From: a virus
Direction: 5' to 3' (one strand)
IMG/VR virus record: IMGVR_UViG_3300021962_000021
Location: 62,001-126,000 of that record
Length of the DNA: 64,000 nt
Part shown: in pieces, positions 1 to 6,101 of the stretch
Numbering within the stretch: the stretch's first letter is position 1
Layout of the letters: each line of letters opens with the position of its first letter
Made by a program: the position numbers and the translations under genes
The notes under the pieces: model-generated
Told to the model about the DNA's origin: nothing
Seen by the model: the letters and a program-made list of their open reading frames with translations, nothing else
The model's database searches: none

Positions 1-335
1 TGAAAACATTTAAAGATTTGGAATTTAATGCACATCCAACTCATATGTTGGGTGGAGTTCAAGCTCGTATGGATTTTGATAATGGGTATGGAGTGAGTGT
101 AGTGAAAAGTCCATATACATATGGTGGTGATAAAGGATTATACGAATTAGCAGTATTCAAAGATGGTCATATTCATTATGATAATCCAATTGCTAAAGGT
201 GATGTTGTTGGTTATTTAAGACCAGAAGATGTAACCGATGCAATGTTAATAATTCAGAAATTTGAAAAAGAAAATGAAATAAAAAATGATCCTGATTTTA
301 TGTATAATTGGATTAGGAATAAAAGTGGAAAATAA
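1..335 (+). CDS. hypothetical protein, 5' end just cut by the window
   Basis: The reading frame is open from the first base. The window begins TGAAAACATTT, so the natural ATG most likely lies one base upstream and adds M-K-T-F-K-D before the visible L-E-F-N. About 111 residues, no membrane segment, and a Gly/Tyr-rich middle (GYGVSV, TYGGDKGLYEL). It resembles small soluble proteins common in large phages but I cannot name a family. The next gene starts 3 nt after the stop. Using the internal TTG at 18 as a start is less likely. Confidence 0.7.
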   Translation, partial: KTFKDLEFNAHPTHMLGGVQARMDFDNGYGVSVVKSPYTYGGDKGLYELAVFKDGHIHYDNPIAKGDVVGYLRPEDVTDAMLIIQKFEKENEIKNDPDFMYNWIRNKSGK

Positions 336-338
336 GAT

Positions 339-602
339 ATGGCACATTTAATACCAAATAATTCCACTCCATCGGTAACACAAATTAAACCCAAACCAAT
401 ATTCGTAATGAGGTTTAGTAATTCAATGAGTGATGAAGATGCGAGACAAACTTGTGAAACGATATACAAATCCGATATGAATAATGAGTATCATATAATT
501 GTAATTCGTAATGACAAAGATAGAGATGAGTTTGAATTATATAACGCAGATAAGATTGAAAGACAAGAGTGGAATGAAATAGTTAAAAAATTAAAGTTAT
601 GA
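339..602 (+). CDS. hypothetical protein, 87 aa
   Basis: Small soluble protein starting ATG at 339 and overlapping the next gene by 4 nt (ATGA arrangement), which suggests translational coupling. The C-terminal half is rich in Asp, Glu and Arg. No family recognised. An antisense frame here is a shadow. Confidence 0.65.
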   Translation: MAHLIPNNSTPSVTQIKPKPIFVMRFSNSMSDEDARQTCETIYKSDMNNEYHIIVIRNDKDRDEFELYNADKIERQEWNEIVKKLKL

Positions 603-1123
603 GACGTAAGATAATATTCATAGATGTAGATGGCCCGTTGGCGTGGGGAACGTGGGGTGATGGTAGAGTTGAAATGAGTTTAGGTTCATCATCAACATTT
701 AAAATACCATACGCTTGGGTTGAAGAAGATTGTCAGGCTCTTAAAAAGATTTTGGATGAGAGTAATGCAAAGATGGTATTAAGTTCAGATTGGAGAAAAC
801 ATTTTAGTTTCTTACAAATGAAAAGAATATTTGAATACTACGGAATTGCAGGACACAATTTGATTGATATAACTACACATCAGGACCTATGGATGAAGTT
901 GAGTAGACCTGCAATTGAGTGGGAGAGAGCAGCTGAAATCAAAAAGTGGGTAAAGGATAATAAAATTAGTAATTGGATTTCAATTGATGATATGCAGTTG
1001 AATAAACAATTCAAATGGATGAAAGTTCCACAATGGAGACATGTTCAGGTTGATGGTGATTTTGGAGTAGGTGGTAGATTAAGAGATAAGATTGATGAAT
1101 GTATCATCAAACTAAATAGATAA
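599..1123 (+). CDS. HAD-superfamily phosphatase, RNA-repair associated type
   Basis: 174 aa. Motif I is DVDGP (residues 9-13) with the nucleophile Asp and the Asp+2 of HAD hydrolases. Motif II is SSDWR (62-66), and a late acidic motif ISIDD lies at 127-131. The S-S-D-W-R motif and the compact size match the HAD domain described in 'Swiss Army Knife' RNA repair proteins. In that setting it removes 3' phosphates or 2',3' cyclic phosphates from RNA; this substrate is inferred from family and context. It is followed directly by the tRNA array and, 2.3 kb on, by phosphoesterase, kinase and RNA ligase genes, which supports a tRNA-repair role. The start overlaps the preceding stop. Confidence 0.75.
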   Translation: MRRKIIFIDVDGPLAWGTWGDGRVEMSLGSSSTFKIPYAWVEEDCQALKKILDESNAKMVLSSDWRKHFSFLQMKRIFEYYGIAGHNLIDITTHQDLWMKLSRPAIEWERAAEIKKWVKDNKISNWISIDDMQLNKQFKWMKVPQWRHVQVDGDFGVGGRLRDKIDECIIKLNR

Positions 1124-1130
1124 AATAGTT

Positions 1131-1207
1131 GAGGCGGATTGGCCGAGGGAAGTGAGGTGAAGCTCTGCAAAAGCTTTTAGGTAGGTTTGAATCCTACATC
1201 CGCCTCA
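1131..1207 (+). tRNA. tRNA-Cys (GCA)
   Basis: Acceptor GAGGCGG pairs with CCGCCTC. The anticodon stem AAGCT/AGCTT closes loop CTGCAAA with anticodon GCA. T-loop TTTGAAT. First tRNA of the array, 8 nt after the HAD gene stop. Confidence 0.9.
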
Positions 1208-1214
1208 ACTATAT

Positions 1215-1283
1215 TGTGGGAAGGTTAGGTAACCCGTTTGGTCTCATAAGCCAGATATTCAGGTTCGATTCCTGGTCCCGCAA
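1215..1283 (+). tRNA. tRNA-Met (CAT), short D arm
   Basis: Acceptor TGTGGGA/TCCCGCA (one G-T pair). Anticodon loop CTCATAA gives CAT. T arm CAGG-TTCGATT-CCTG. Only 69 nt because the D loop is very small (GGTT-AGGT-AACC). It could serve as initiator, elongator or, after modification, Ile; the sequence alone does not decide. Confidence 0.85.
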
Positions 1284-1290
1284 CAACATG

Positions 1291-1361
1291 GTGGCCGTAG
1301 CCTAATGGTAGGGCGAAAGTTTGTGGCACTTTATGTAAGAGTTCGATTCTCTTCGGTCACA
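1291..1361 (+). tRNA. tRNA-His (GTG)
   Basis: Acceptor GTGGCCG/CGGTCAC. Anticodon stem AAAGT/ACTTT with loop TTGTGGC gives GTG. A G precedes position 1, as needed for G-1 of tRNA-His. CCA follows the discriminator A in the DNA. Confidence 0.9.
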
Positions 1362-1423
1362 CCACCCCGGGTTTTGGAGCTGGTATCTCTTTTTCCCGAT
1401 ATAAATGAAAAAACTACCAAAAA

Positions 1424-1507
1424 GGAAAGATGGGTGAGTGGTTTAAACCAGCAGTTTACTAAACTGCCGATTCAAAAGGTCCGTGAGTTCGAATCTCACT
1501 CTTTCCG
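1424..1507 (+). tRNA. tRNA-Ser with unusual anticodon ACT
   Basis: Acceptor GGAAAGA/TCTTTCC. T arm GTGAG-TTCGAAT-CTCAC. A 15-nt variable arm can form a short stem (GATT/GGTC), as in class II tRNAs. The anticodon stem GCAGT/ACTGC closes loop TTACTAA, so the anticodon reads ACT where GCT is the usual form for AGY serine codons. Identity as Ser rests on the long variable arm and the anticodon. Confidence 0.8.
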
Positions 1508-1508
1508 C

Positions 1509-1649
1509 ATGAAAAATGATAAATTTGAAACTAACAAAAGAGTAAATCGTATTGTTAGAATAAGAAAAATTATTAGAGAAAATGGAGCTTGTTTAATATG
1601 TGTGAGAAGATGGAATGGTGGAGTGAAAAAATATAGAACAAACTGTTAA
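1509..1649 (+). CDS. small basic protein, 46 aa, inside the tRNA array
   Basis: ATG at 1509 lies 1 nt after tRNA-Ser and the stop is just before tRNA-Leu. The peptide is strongly basic (many Arg and Lys) and ends with C-x-x-C (residues 33-36) and a final Cys. The frame continues upstream through tRNA sequence, but that part is not coding. There is no clear ribosome binding site, so translation is plausible but unproven. Confidence 0.4.
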   Translation: MKNDKFETNKRVNRIVRIRKIIRENGACLICVRRWNGGVKKYRTNC

Positions 1650-1652
1650 AAT

Positions 1653-1726
1653 GCCCGTATGGCGTAATTGGCAACCGCACTGGTCTTAGAAACCAGTTTG
1701 TGAAAGTTCGAGTCTTTCTACGGGTA
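1653..1726 (+). tRNA. tRNA-Leu (TAG), short variable loop
   Basis: Acceptor GCCCGTA/TACGGGT. Anticodon stem CTGGT/ACCAG with loop CTTAGAA gives TAG. T arm GAAAG-TTCGAGT-CTTTC. The variable loop is only about 5 nt, unlike the long arm usual for bacterial tRNA-Leu. Confidence 0.85.
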
Positions 1727-1755
1727 CAAAAAATAAATTATCAATATGTAATATT

Positions 1756-2211
1756 ATGGAATACAAACGGCTATATGATGGAGTAAAAATTGACATGATT
1801 GAATATGTCAGAGAGTATTTAAGTGGAAAAGAAAATGTAGAAATACTAATTGGTTGTGATTCACAAAACTTTTCCGATAAAACTATTTACGCAATCGTTG
1901 TAGCTTTGTATCATAAAGGTAAAGGAGCACATGTTCTTTATAGTAAATGGAAAACCCAAAGAGAACCAACACGTTCAGTAAGATTGTTGAGTGAAGTATG
2001 GTATGCGGTTGAAGTTGCTGAAAAAATGAGAGAAGCTGGTTTACCAAAAGTGAAATGGATTGATATTGATATTAACCCTGACCCAAAATACAAATCAAAT
2101 GAAGTGTTCAGACAAGCAGTTGGTTTAGTAGAAGGAATGGGATATGAAGTTAGATATAAAACACTTGGTCCAATCGCAACTTATGCGGCTGACCATTTAG
2201 TTAAATTATAA
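1756..2211 (+). CDS. YkuK/DUF458-type RNase H-fold protein
   Basis: 151 aa. The G-C-D-S-Q motif (residues 33-37), the following Y-A-I-V-V-A-L strand and the late Asp-rich W-I-D-I-D-I-N (about 111-117) match the RNase H-like family typified by Bacillus YkuK (DUF458). The family keeps acidic residues like those of RNase H, but its substrate is not established. The gene sits between tRNA genes and is followed by its own promoter for the downstream tRNAs. A role in RNA metabolism is inference. Confidence 0.7.
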   Translation: MEYKRLYDGVKIDMIEYVREYLSGKENVEILIGCDSQNFSDKTIYAIVVALYHKGKGAHVLYSKWKTQREPTRSVRLLSEVWYAVEVAEKMREAGLPKVKWIDIDINPDPKYKSNEVFRQAVGLVEGMGYEVRYKTLGPIATYAADHLVKL

Positions 2212-2216
2212 AATGT

Positions 2217-2248
2217 TTTGGTAGATTAGATATATTTTCGTATATTTA
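2217..2248 (+). promoter_or_regulatory. Bacteroidota-type promoter for the second tRNA block
   Basis: TTTG at 2217-2220 and TATATTTA at 2241-2248, separated by 20 nt. The expected transcription start is near 2255, about 9 nt before tRNA-Glu, so it probably drives the array from tRNA-Glu onward. Confidence 0.7.
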
Positions 2249-2263
2249 ATTTATCAAACAAAC

Positions 2264-2335
2264 GCTCGGTTGGACTAGGGGTTAGGTCACATCCCTTTCA
2301 CGGATGTAGCACGGGTTCGAATCCCGTACCGAGTA
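2264..2335 (+). tRNA. tRNA-Glu (TTC)
   Basis: Acceptor GCTCGGT/ACCGAGT. Anticodon stem CATCC/GGATG, loop CTTTCAC, anticodon TTC. T arm ACGGG-TTCGAAT-CCCGT. Confidence 0.92.
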
Positions 2336-2339
2336 CAAG

Positions 2340-2423
2340 ACATACATCACACTCAGTCAAGCCGTATTTCGCTGTTAGTGTATGTTAGATAAGAGAATGA
2401 GGCGGCTGGGACGTTCTCTTATC
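2340..2423 (+). ncRNA. pseudoknotted structured RNA between tRNA-Glu and tRNA-Thr
   Basis: A perfect 10-bp hairpin (2388-2397 with 2414-2423) has a 16-nt loop containing CGGCT (2403-2407), which is complementary to AGCCG at 2360-2364. The 5' end ACATACA and the stretch AGTGTATGT (2377-2385) can form an outer helix. No tRNA fold fits. It lies in a transcribed tRNA array, like the stable RNAs C and D in the phage T4 tRNA cluster. Function unknown. Confidence 0.6.
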
Positions 2424-2430
2424 GCAAATT

Positions 2431-2503
2431 GCCTGGTTAGCTCAGCTGGTAGAGCAACTGATTTGTAATCAGTAGGTCGGAGGTTCGATTCCATCACTAG
2501 GCT
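2431..2503 (+). tRNA. tRNA-Thr (TGT)
   Basis: Acceptor GCCTGGT/ACTAGGC with one G-T pair. Anticodon stem ACTGA/TCAGT, loop TTTGTAA, anticodon TGT. The T stem GGAGG/CCATC has one A-A mismatch. Confidence 0.9.
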
Positions 2504-2509
2504 CAAAAA

Positions 2510-2583
2510 GGATTGGTAGTTCAGTTGGTTAGAATGCTGCCCTGTCACGGCAGAGGTCGCGGGTTCGAATCCCGTCCAATCCG
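2510..2583 (+). tRNA. tRNA-Asp (GTC)
   Basis: Acceptor GGATTGG/CCAATCC. Anticodon stem CTGCC/GGCAG, loop CTGTCAC, anticodon GTC. T arm GCGGG-TTCGAAT-CCCGT. Confidence 0.93.
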
Positions 2584-2587
2584 CAAT

Positions 2588-2661
2588 GGTTCGGTAGCTC
2601 AGTTGGATAGAGCAACAGCCTTCTAAGCTGTGGGTCAAAGGTTCGAATCCTTTCCGAATCA
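2588..2661 (+). tRNA. tRNA-Arg (TCT)
   Basis: Acceptor GGTTCGG/CCGAATC. Anticodon stem ACAGC/GCTGT, loop CTTCTAA, anticodon TCT. It reads AGA, the dominant Arg codon in the genes of this window. Confidence 0.93.
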
Positions 2662-2667
2662 CAAACT

Positions 2668-2754
2668 GCCCTGGTGGCGAAATTGGTAGACGCGCAAGAC
2701 TTAAAATCTTGTTCACCGTAAATGTGAGTGCCGGTTCGATTCCGGCCTGGGGCA
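2668..2754 (+). tRNA. tRNA-Leu (TAA)
   Basis: Acceptor GCCCTGG/CTGGGGC. Anticodon stem CAAGA/TCTTG, loop CTTAAAA, anticodon TAA. Normal long variable arm and T arm GCCGG-TTCGATT-CCGGC. It reads TTA, very frequent in this AT-rich window. Confidence 0.93.
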
Positions 2755-2757
2755 CAA

Positions 2758-2859
2758 TGTAACGATTCGTAAGAATGGCTGGACGGACGCTATGTATGAA
2801 GAAAACGTAACACTACGATAAAGGTAGTGAAAAGACAGTTTAACAGCACAGCCGTTACA
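2758..2859 (+). ncRNA. structured RNA between tRNA-Leu and tRNA-Ala
   Basis: TGTAAC (2758-2763) pairs with GTTACA (2854-2859) and GGCTG (2777-2781) pairs with CAGCC (2849-2853), so one continuous 11-nt 3' strand closes two helices. Inside is a perfect CACTAC/GTAGTG hairpin (2811-2816 with 2824-2829, loop GATAAAG). There is no anticodon or T arm, so it is not a tRNA. Length about 100 nt; function unknown. Confidence 0.55.
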
Positions 2860-2863
2860 TAAT

Positions 2864-2937
2864 GGGGGGTTAGCTCAGTTGGCTAGAGCACCTGCTTTGC
2901 ACGCAGGGGGTCATCGGTTCGACTCCGATATCCTCCA
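2864..2937 (+). tRNA. tRNA-Ala (TGC)
   Basis: Acceptor GGGGGGT/ATCCTCC with G-T pairs. Anticodon stem CCTGC/GCAGG, loop TTTGCAC, anticodon TGC. T arm ATCGG-TTCGACT-CCGAT. Confidence 0.92.
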
Positions 2938-2942
2938 CATAT

Positions 2943-3052
2943 GCCGGAGTGGCGGAAAGAATGTGGCCACATTTGAGACGTCCCGTAATTCTAGAAAGGT
3001 GCAGTATTAGCCGAAATGGCCTGCGTGTGAGTAACCAATCTCTCCTCCGGCA
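2943..3052 (+). ncRNA. aberrant tRNA-Leu-like RNA
   Basis: Acceptor GCCGGAG (2943-2949) pairs fully with CTCCGGC (3045-3051) and the next bases TGGCGG are those of a tRNA-Leu D arm. Inside, a palindrome AATGTGGCCACATT sits where the D loop should be. No proper anticodon stem can be drawn, a GCAG/CTGC hairpin occupies the variable region, and the T loop is TAACCAAT instead of TTCGANT. It is either a decayed tRNA-Leu or a tRNA-derived RNA with another job. Confidence 0.5.
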
Positions 3053-3061
3053 CCTTTATTT

Positions 3062-3135
3062 GGACCTATAGCTCAGTTGGTTAGAGCAGGGCACTCATAA
3101 TGCCAAGGTCACAGGTTCGAGTCCTGTTTGGTCCA
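3062..3135 (+). tRNA. tRNA-Met (CAT)
   Basis: Acceptor GGACCTA/TTGGTCC with one T-T mismatch. Anticodon stem GGCA/TGCC, loop CTCATAA, anticodon CAT. T arm ACAGG-TTCGAGT-CCTGT. The anticodon arm looks like an elongator tRNA-Met. It is the second CAT tRNA of the array. Confidence 0.9.
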
Positions 3136-3140
3136 CACTT

Positions 3141-3213
3141 GCGGAAGTAGCTCATTCGGTAGAGCACAACCTTGCCAAGGTTGGGGTGGCCAGTTCGAGC
3201 CTGGTCTTCCGCT
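3141..3213 (+). tRNA. tRNA-Gly (GCC)
   Basis: Acceptor GCGGAAG/CTTCCGC. Anticodon stem CAACC/GGTTG, loop TTGCCAA, anticodon GCC. T arm CCAG-TTCGAGC-CTGG. Confidence 0.92.
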
Positions 3214-3218
3214 CAAAA

Positions 3219-3267
3219 GGACTTAAATGGTTGATGTACACAACTGAAGTAGGTTAGTCCCACCTAC
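3219..3267 (+). ncRNA. compact H-type pseudoknot RNA between two tRNA-Gly genes
   Basis: GTAGG (3249-3253) and CCTAC (3263-3267) form a hairpin whose loop holds AGTCC (3256-3260). That loop is complementary to GGACT at 3219-3223, giving a pseudoknot. A second small hairpin GTTG/CAAC (3230-3233 with 3241-3244) lies between. About 49 nt, with no tRNA features. Confidence 0.5.
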
Positions 3268-3272
3268 AAATT

Positions 3273-3344
3273 GCGGGAATAGTATAACGGTTATTATGCC
3301 ATCCTTCCAAGTTGGATATGCCGGTTCGATTCCGGCTTCCCGCT
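3273..3344 (+). tRNA. tRNA-Gly (TCC)
   Basis: Acceptor GCGGGAA/TTCCCGC. Anticodon stem CCATC/GTTGG (one T-T mismatch), loop CTTCCAA, anticodon TCC. T arm GCCGG-TTCGATT-CCGGC. Confidence 0.88.
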
Positions 3345-3352
3345 CCACAAAT

Positions 3353-3423
3353 TGCCCTTTGGTGTAACGGTAGCACAATTGGTTTTGGTCCAATTAGTTT
3401 AGGTTCGAATCCTAAAGGGGCAT
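3353..3423 (+). tRNA. tRNA-Gln (TTG)
   Basis: Acceptor TGCCCTT/AGGGGCA. Anticodon stem ATTGG/CCAAT, loop TTTTGGT, anticodon TTG. T arm TTAGG-TTCGAAT-CCTAA. Last tRNA before the RNA repair genes. Confidence 0.9.
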
Positions 3424-3441
3424 CATACTAAAATTGGAAAA

Positions 3442-4095
3442 ATGAAATTAACATTAAATAAAGGACAGCGGTTGTGGTTTACAAGTGACACGCATTACAA
3501 CCATGCTAACATTTGTTCCGCTACAACTAGATGGATAGAACCGGTGACTTGTAGAGAGTTTAAATCATTAGAACATATGAACGCAACATTAGTAGGTAAT
3601 ATCAATGAGTTTGTAGGACAAGATGATATTCTATTCCATTTGGGAGATTGGTCATTTGGTGGATTTGAACAAATTGAGATATTCAGAAATCAAATCGTAT
3701 GTAAGAATGTTCACATCATCACAGGTAATCACGATCATCACATTGAAAACGATAGAGAAGGTTGTCAATCACTTTTTAGTTCAGTAAACAAATACCTAAA
3801 CTTAAATGTGAAATGGTCAAATGGACACGCTGGAAATGATGAACAACGATTTGCTCTAATGCACTTTCCAATCGCAAGTTGGGATAATATGGCAAGAGGT
3901 GCGATTCATTTACACGGACATGTTCATTTTCCGCCGGCAACTAGAATTGGTTTGGGTAAGATGATGGATGTAGGATGTGATGGTAACGCATTGTATCCAA
4001 TTGAAATGAGGACTGTATTAAGTTTGATGAGAAACCAACCAATTAAAAGTATGTTCAGTTTTGACCATCACGAAATTGTAGAAAATTATAAGTAA
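3442..4095 (+). CDS. calcineurin-like metallophosphoesterase (RNA repair module)
   Basis: 217 aa binuclear-metal phosphoesterase. The metal-ligand motifs are in family order: SDTHYNH (15-21), HLGDW (66-70), GNHDHH (95-100), a mid His (about residue 141, LMHFP) and LHGHVH (157-162). The stop overlaps the start of the kinase gene by one base and the RNA ligase follows, so phosphoesterase, kinase and ligase form one operon immediately after the tRNA array. Bacterial Pnkp joins the same three activities in one protein, where the phosphoesterase heals 3' or 2',3'-cyclic phosphate ends. That role here is inferred from gene order. Confidence 0.8.
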   Translation: MKLTLNKGQRLWFTSDTHYNHANICSATTRWIEPVTCREFKSLEHMNATLVGNINEFVGQDDILFHLGDWSFGGFEQIEIFRNQIVCKNVHIITGNHDHHIENDREGCQSLFSSVNKYLNLNVKWSNGHAGNDEQRFALMHFPIASWDNMARGAIHLHGHVHFPPATRIGLGKMMDVGCDGNALYPIEMRTVLSLMRNQPIKSMFSFDHHEIVENYK

Positions 4096-4478
4096 TGAAA
4101 GAGTTAATATTATTGAGAGGGTTACCAGGTAGTGGTAAAAGTTCATTGGCAAAATCATTTGGTGGAATGCATATTGAGGCTGATATGTTCTTTATGAAAG
4201 ATGGAGAATATAAGTTTGATGCTACTAAATTAAGATACGCACATGAATGGTGCCAAAATGTAGTTGAAGCTTGGATGGATGAGGGTGAAGAACTAATTGT
4301 AGTATCAAACACATTTACTCAAGAATGGGAAATGGATTATTACTATACATTGGCTAAGGAAGCGGGTTATATAGTTCATTCAGTTATTGTAGAGAATAGG
4401 CATGGTTCTAAAAATATACACAATGTACCTGAAGAGAAATTAGAACAAATGAAAAATAGATTTGAAGTAAAGTTATAA
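4095..4478 (+). CDS. P-loop kinase, polynucleotide kinase-like
   Basis: 127 aa. Walker A GLPGSGKS (9-16), then E-A-D at the start of the second strand (about 28-30), V-V-S-N-T-F in the middle and a C-terminal I-H-N-V-P-E-E-K segment. This pattern is typical of small phage and N4BP2-like P-loop kinases that phosphorylate 5'-OH ends of RNA or DNA. It overlaps the phosphoesterase stop by one base and ends 1 nt before the RNA ligase start. RNA 5'-kinase activity fits the context but is not proven. Confidence 0.75.
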   Translation: MKELILLRGLPGSGKSSLAKSFGGMHIEADMFFMKDGEYKFDATKLRYAHEWCQNVVEAWMDEGEELIVVSNTFTQEWEMDYYYTLAKEAGYIVHSVIVENRHGSKNIHNVPEEKLEQMKNRFEVKL

Positions 4479-4479
4479 T

Positions 4480-5607
4480 ATGGAAAACTTAAATTCAGTT
4501 TGCTACATAGCAACAATAAATGAGATTAAACCAATCGAAGGTGCTGATAATATTGAATTAGCAGTTGTTGGTGGGTGGAATTGTATTACCAAAAAAGGAG
4601 AACAAAAGGTTGGTGATTTAGTAATGATTGCTACAACCGATGCTATTATTCCTTTAGAACTTTCAGAAAAGATGAGTGTTACTAATTACTTACGAAAAGG
4701 TGGTAGAGTTAGGACGGTGAAATTAAGAGGTGTATACTCGGAATGTTTGATTATTCCAATTACTTATATTCCTTTTATGGAAAATTACTATGAGGGTAAG
4801 GATATGATGTATGTAATGAATATTTACAAATATGAACCACCTGTTAAGACCGTTCAATTAGCAAGTGGTAGAAAGATTCGTTATCAAGACAATCCGAATT
4901 TCCACATTTACTATAAGTTCCCTAACTTAAAGAATGTACCTGGAATGTTTACCGAAGAGGACACAGTCGAAATCACTCGTAAGATTCACGGAACTAATGC
5001 TCGTTATGGTATTGTTAAGAAAAACAAATTATCATTGTGGGATAAAGTGAAGAAATTCTTTGGAGTGGCAGATAGATGGATTGATTACGAATTTGTGGTT
5101 GGCTCTCACAATGTGGAAAAAGGAAGTGAATCACAAGGTTTCTACGATACTAATGTTTGGTATGATATTGAAAAGAAATATGATATTAAAAAGAAGTTGT
5201 GGGAGTATGTGAAATTGTTCAGCCCTACTAACATAGGCGATGGTATTACCTTATATGGTGAGATTTACGGAGCTGGAATTCAAAAGGGATATGATTATGG
5301 ATTGAAAGAGATTGAGTTCGTAGGATTCGATGTAAAAGAGAATGGTGAGTATTTAGATACAATCAATTCAAAGTTACTTATCAAAGAACTTCTAAAGTTA
5401 CCATATGTTGAACAATTGTATTTTGGTGAATGGTCGCAAGATGTGCAAGACAAATACACATTCAATAATTTTATCAAAGGAACGAAAATACCTGAAGAAG
5501 GAATTGTGATTAAAATTCATACGGGGGAAAGACAAAAGGTAGCTAAAGTTATCAACCCAGATTATCTAATTTATAGTGAAAAGCATAATGTAGGTGATAG
5601 TCACTAA
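4480..5607 (+). CDS. ATP-dependent RNA ligase, DRB0094 (Rnl5) type
   Basis: 375 aa. The N-terminal 100 residues have the OB-like segment (CYIATINEIKPIEGADNIE) typical of the Deinococcus DRB0094 RNA ligase family. The nucleotidyltransferase domain has motif I K-I-H-G-T-N (168-173, Lys168 adenylated), motif III LYGEIYG (258-264), motif IV EEGIVIK (339-345) and motif V around K-V-A-K (353-356). It would seal 5'-phosphate to 3'-OH RNA ends after healing by the two preceding gene products. Position after a phage tRNA array suggests repair of tRNAs cut by host anticodon nucleases. Confidence 0.88.
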   Translation: MENLNSVCYIATINEIKPIEGADNIELAVVGGWNCITKKGEQKVGDLVMIATTDAIIPLELSEKMSVTNYLRKGGRVRTVKLRGVYSECLIIPITYIPFMENYYEGKDMMYVMNIYKYEPPVKTVQLASGRKIRYQDNPNFHIYYKFPNLKNVPGMFTEEDTVEITRKIHGTNARYGIVKKNKLSLWDKVKKFFGVADRWIDYEFVVGSHNVEKGSESQGFYDTNVWYDIEKKYDIKKKLWEYVKLFSPTNIGDGITLYGEIYGAGIQKGYDYGLKEIEFVGFDVKENGEYLDTINSKLLIKELLKLPYVEQLYFGEWSQDVQDKYTFNNFIKGTKIPEEGIVIKIHTGERQKVAKVINPDYLIYSEKHNVGDSH

Positions 5608-5614
5608 AAATAAA

Positions 5615-5646
5615 TTTGGAAGTTTGAAAAAACTTTCTTATATTTA
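5615..5646 (+). promoter_or_regulatory. Bacteroidota-type promoter
   Basis: TTTG at 5615-5618, 20-nt spacer, TATATTTA at 5639-5646. It lies between the RNA ligase stop and the coiled-coil gene at 5673. Confidence 0.7.
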
Positions 5647-5672
5647 CATAGTTAAAATTTAAAACATAAACA

Positions 5673-6101
5673 ATGAATGTAAAACAAGCGTTAAAACAAA
5701 AAAACAAATTGGTTACCGATTTGAAAGCTCAATATGAGATTTTGAAAAAGTATAACTCAATTGAAGAAGGAAACCCACGTAGATATTCAATGTCCGTTAC
5801 ATTGACGGTAATTGAAACAATTCAATTTGAGTTAGTTGAATTGAAAGCAAAAATCCATAAAGCAAACCAACCGGTATATGCTAAAATATTTGAATTAGCA
5901 GAGTTGAAAGGATTGGTAAAGGAATTAAAAAAAGTTCCAACCGAAGAAGGTAAAATAGCTGAAAGATACGGAAGCGTTATTTCAGTAAAAGAAGTGGAAT
6001 TGAATGTGGTGGATATTCAAAACAAAGTGGATGCGTTAAGTGAAAGAATTGAAGAGTTGCAAAACGAATTAGATATTCACAACGCAAACACACAAATCTA
6101 A
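5673..6101 (+). CDS. coiled-coil protein, 142 aa
   Basis: Almost entirely helical with long stretches of Lys, Glu and Leu. Two coiled-coil regions are separated by a short NPRRYS segment near residue 36. The overall pattern faintly recalls the DIP1984/septicolysin-like family of small helical proteins, but I would not assign it. It has its own promoter 27 nt upstream. Confidence 0.6.
   Translation: MNVKQALKQKNKLVTDLKAQYEILKKYNSIEEGNPRRYSMSVTLTVIETIQFELVELKAKIHKANQPVYAKIFELAELKGLVKELKKVPTEEGKIAERYGSVISVKEVELNVVDIQNKVDALSERIEELQNELDIHNANTQI

Noticed and set aside
1305-1508. Open frame through tRNA-His and tRNA-Ser upstream of the 46-aa gene
   Set aside because: The sequence is fully explained by two tRNA genes; only the part after 1509 can be coding.
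2375-2755. Long minus-strand frame across the tRNA array
   Set aside because: It is antisense to four clear tRNA genes. Repeats such as G-x-E-P are translations of tRNA T arms.
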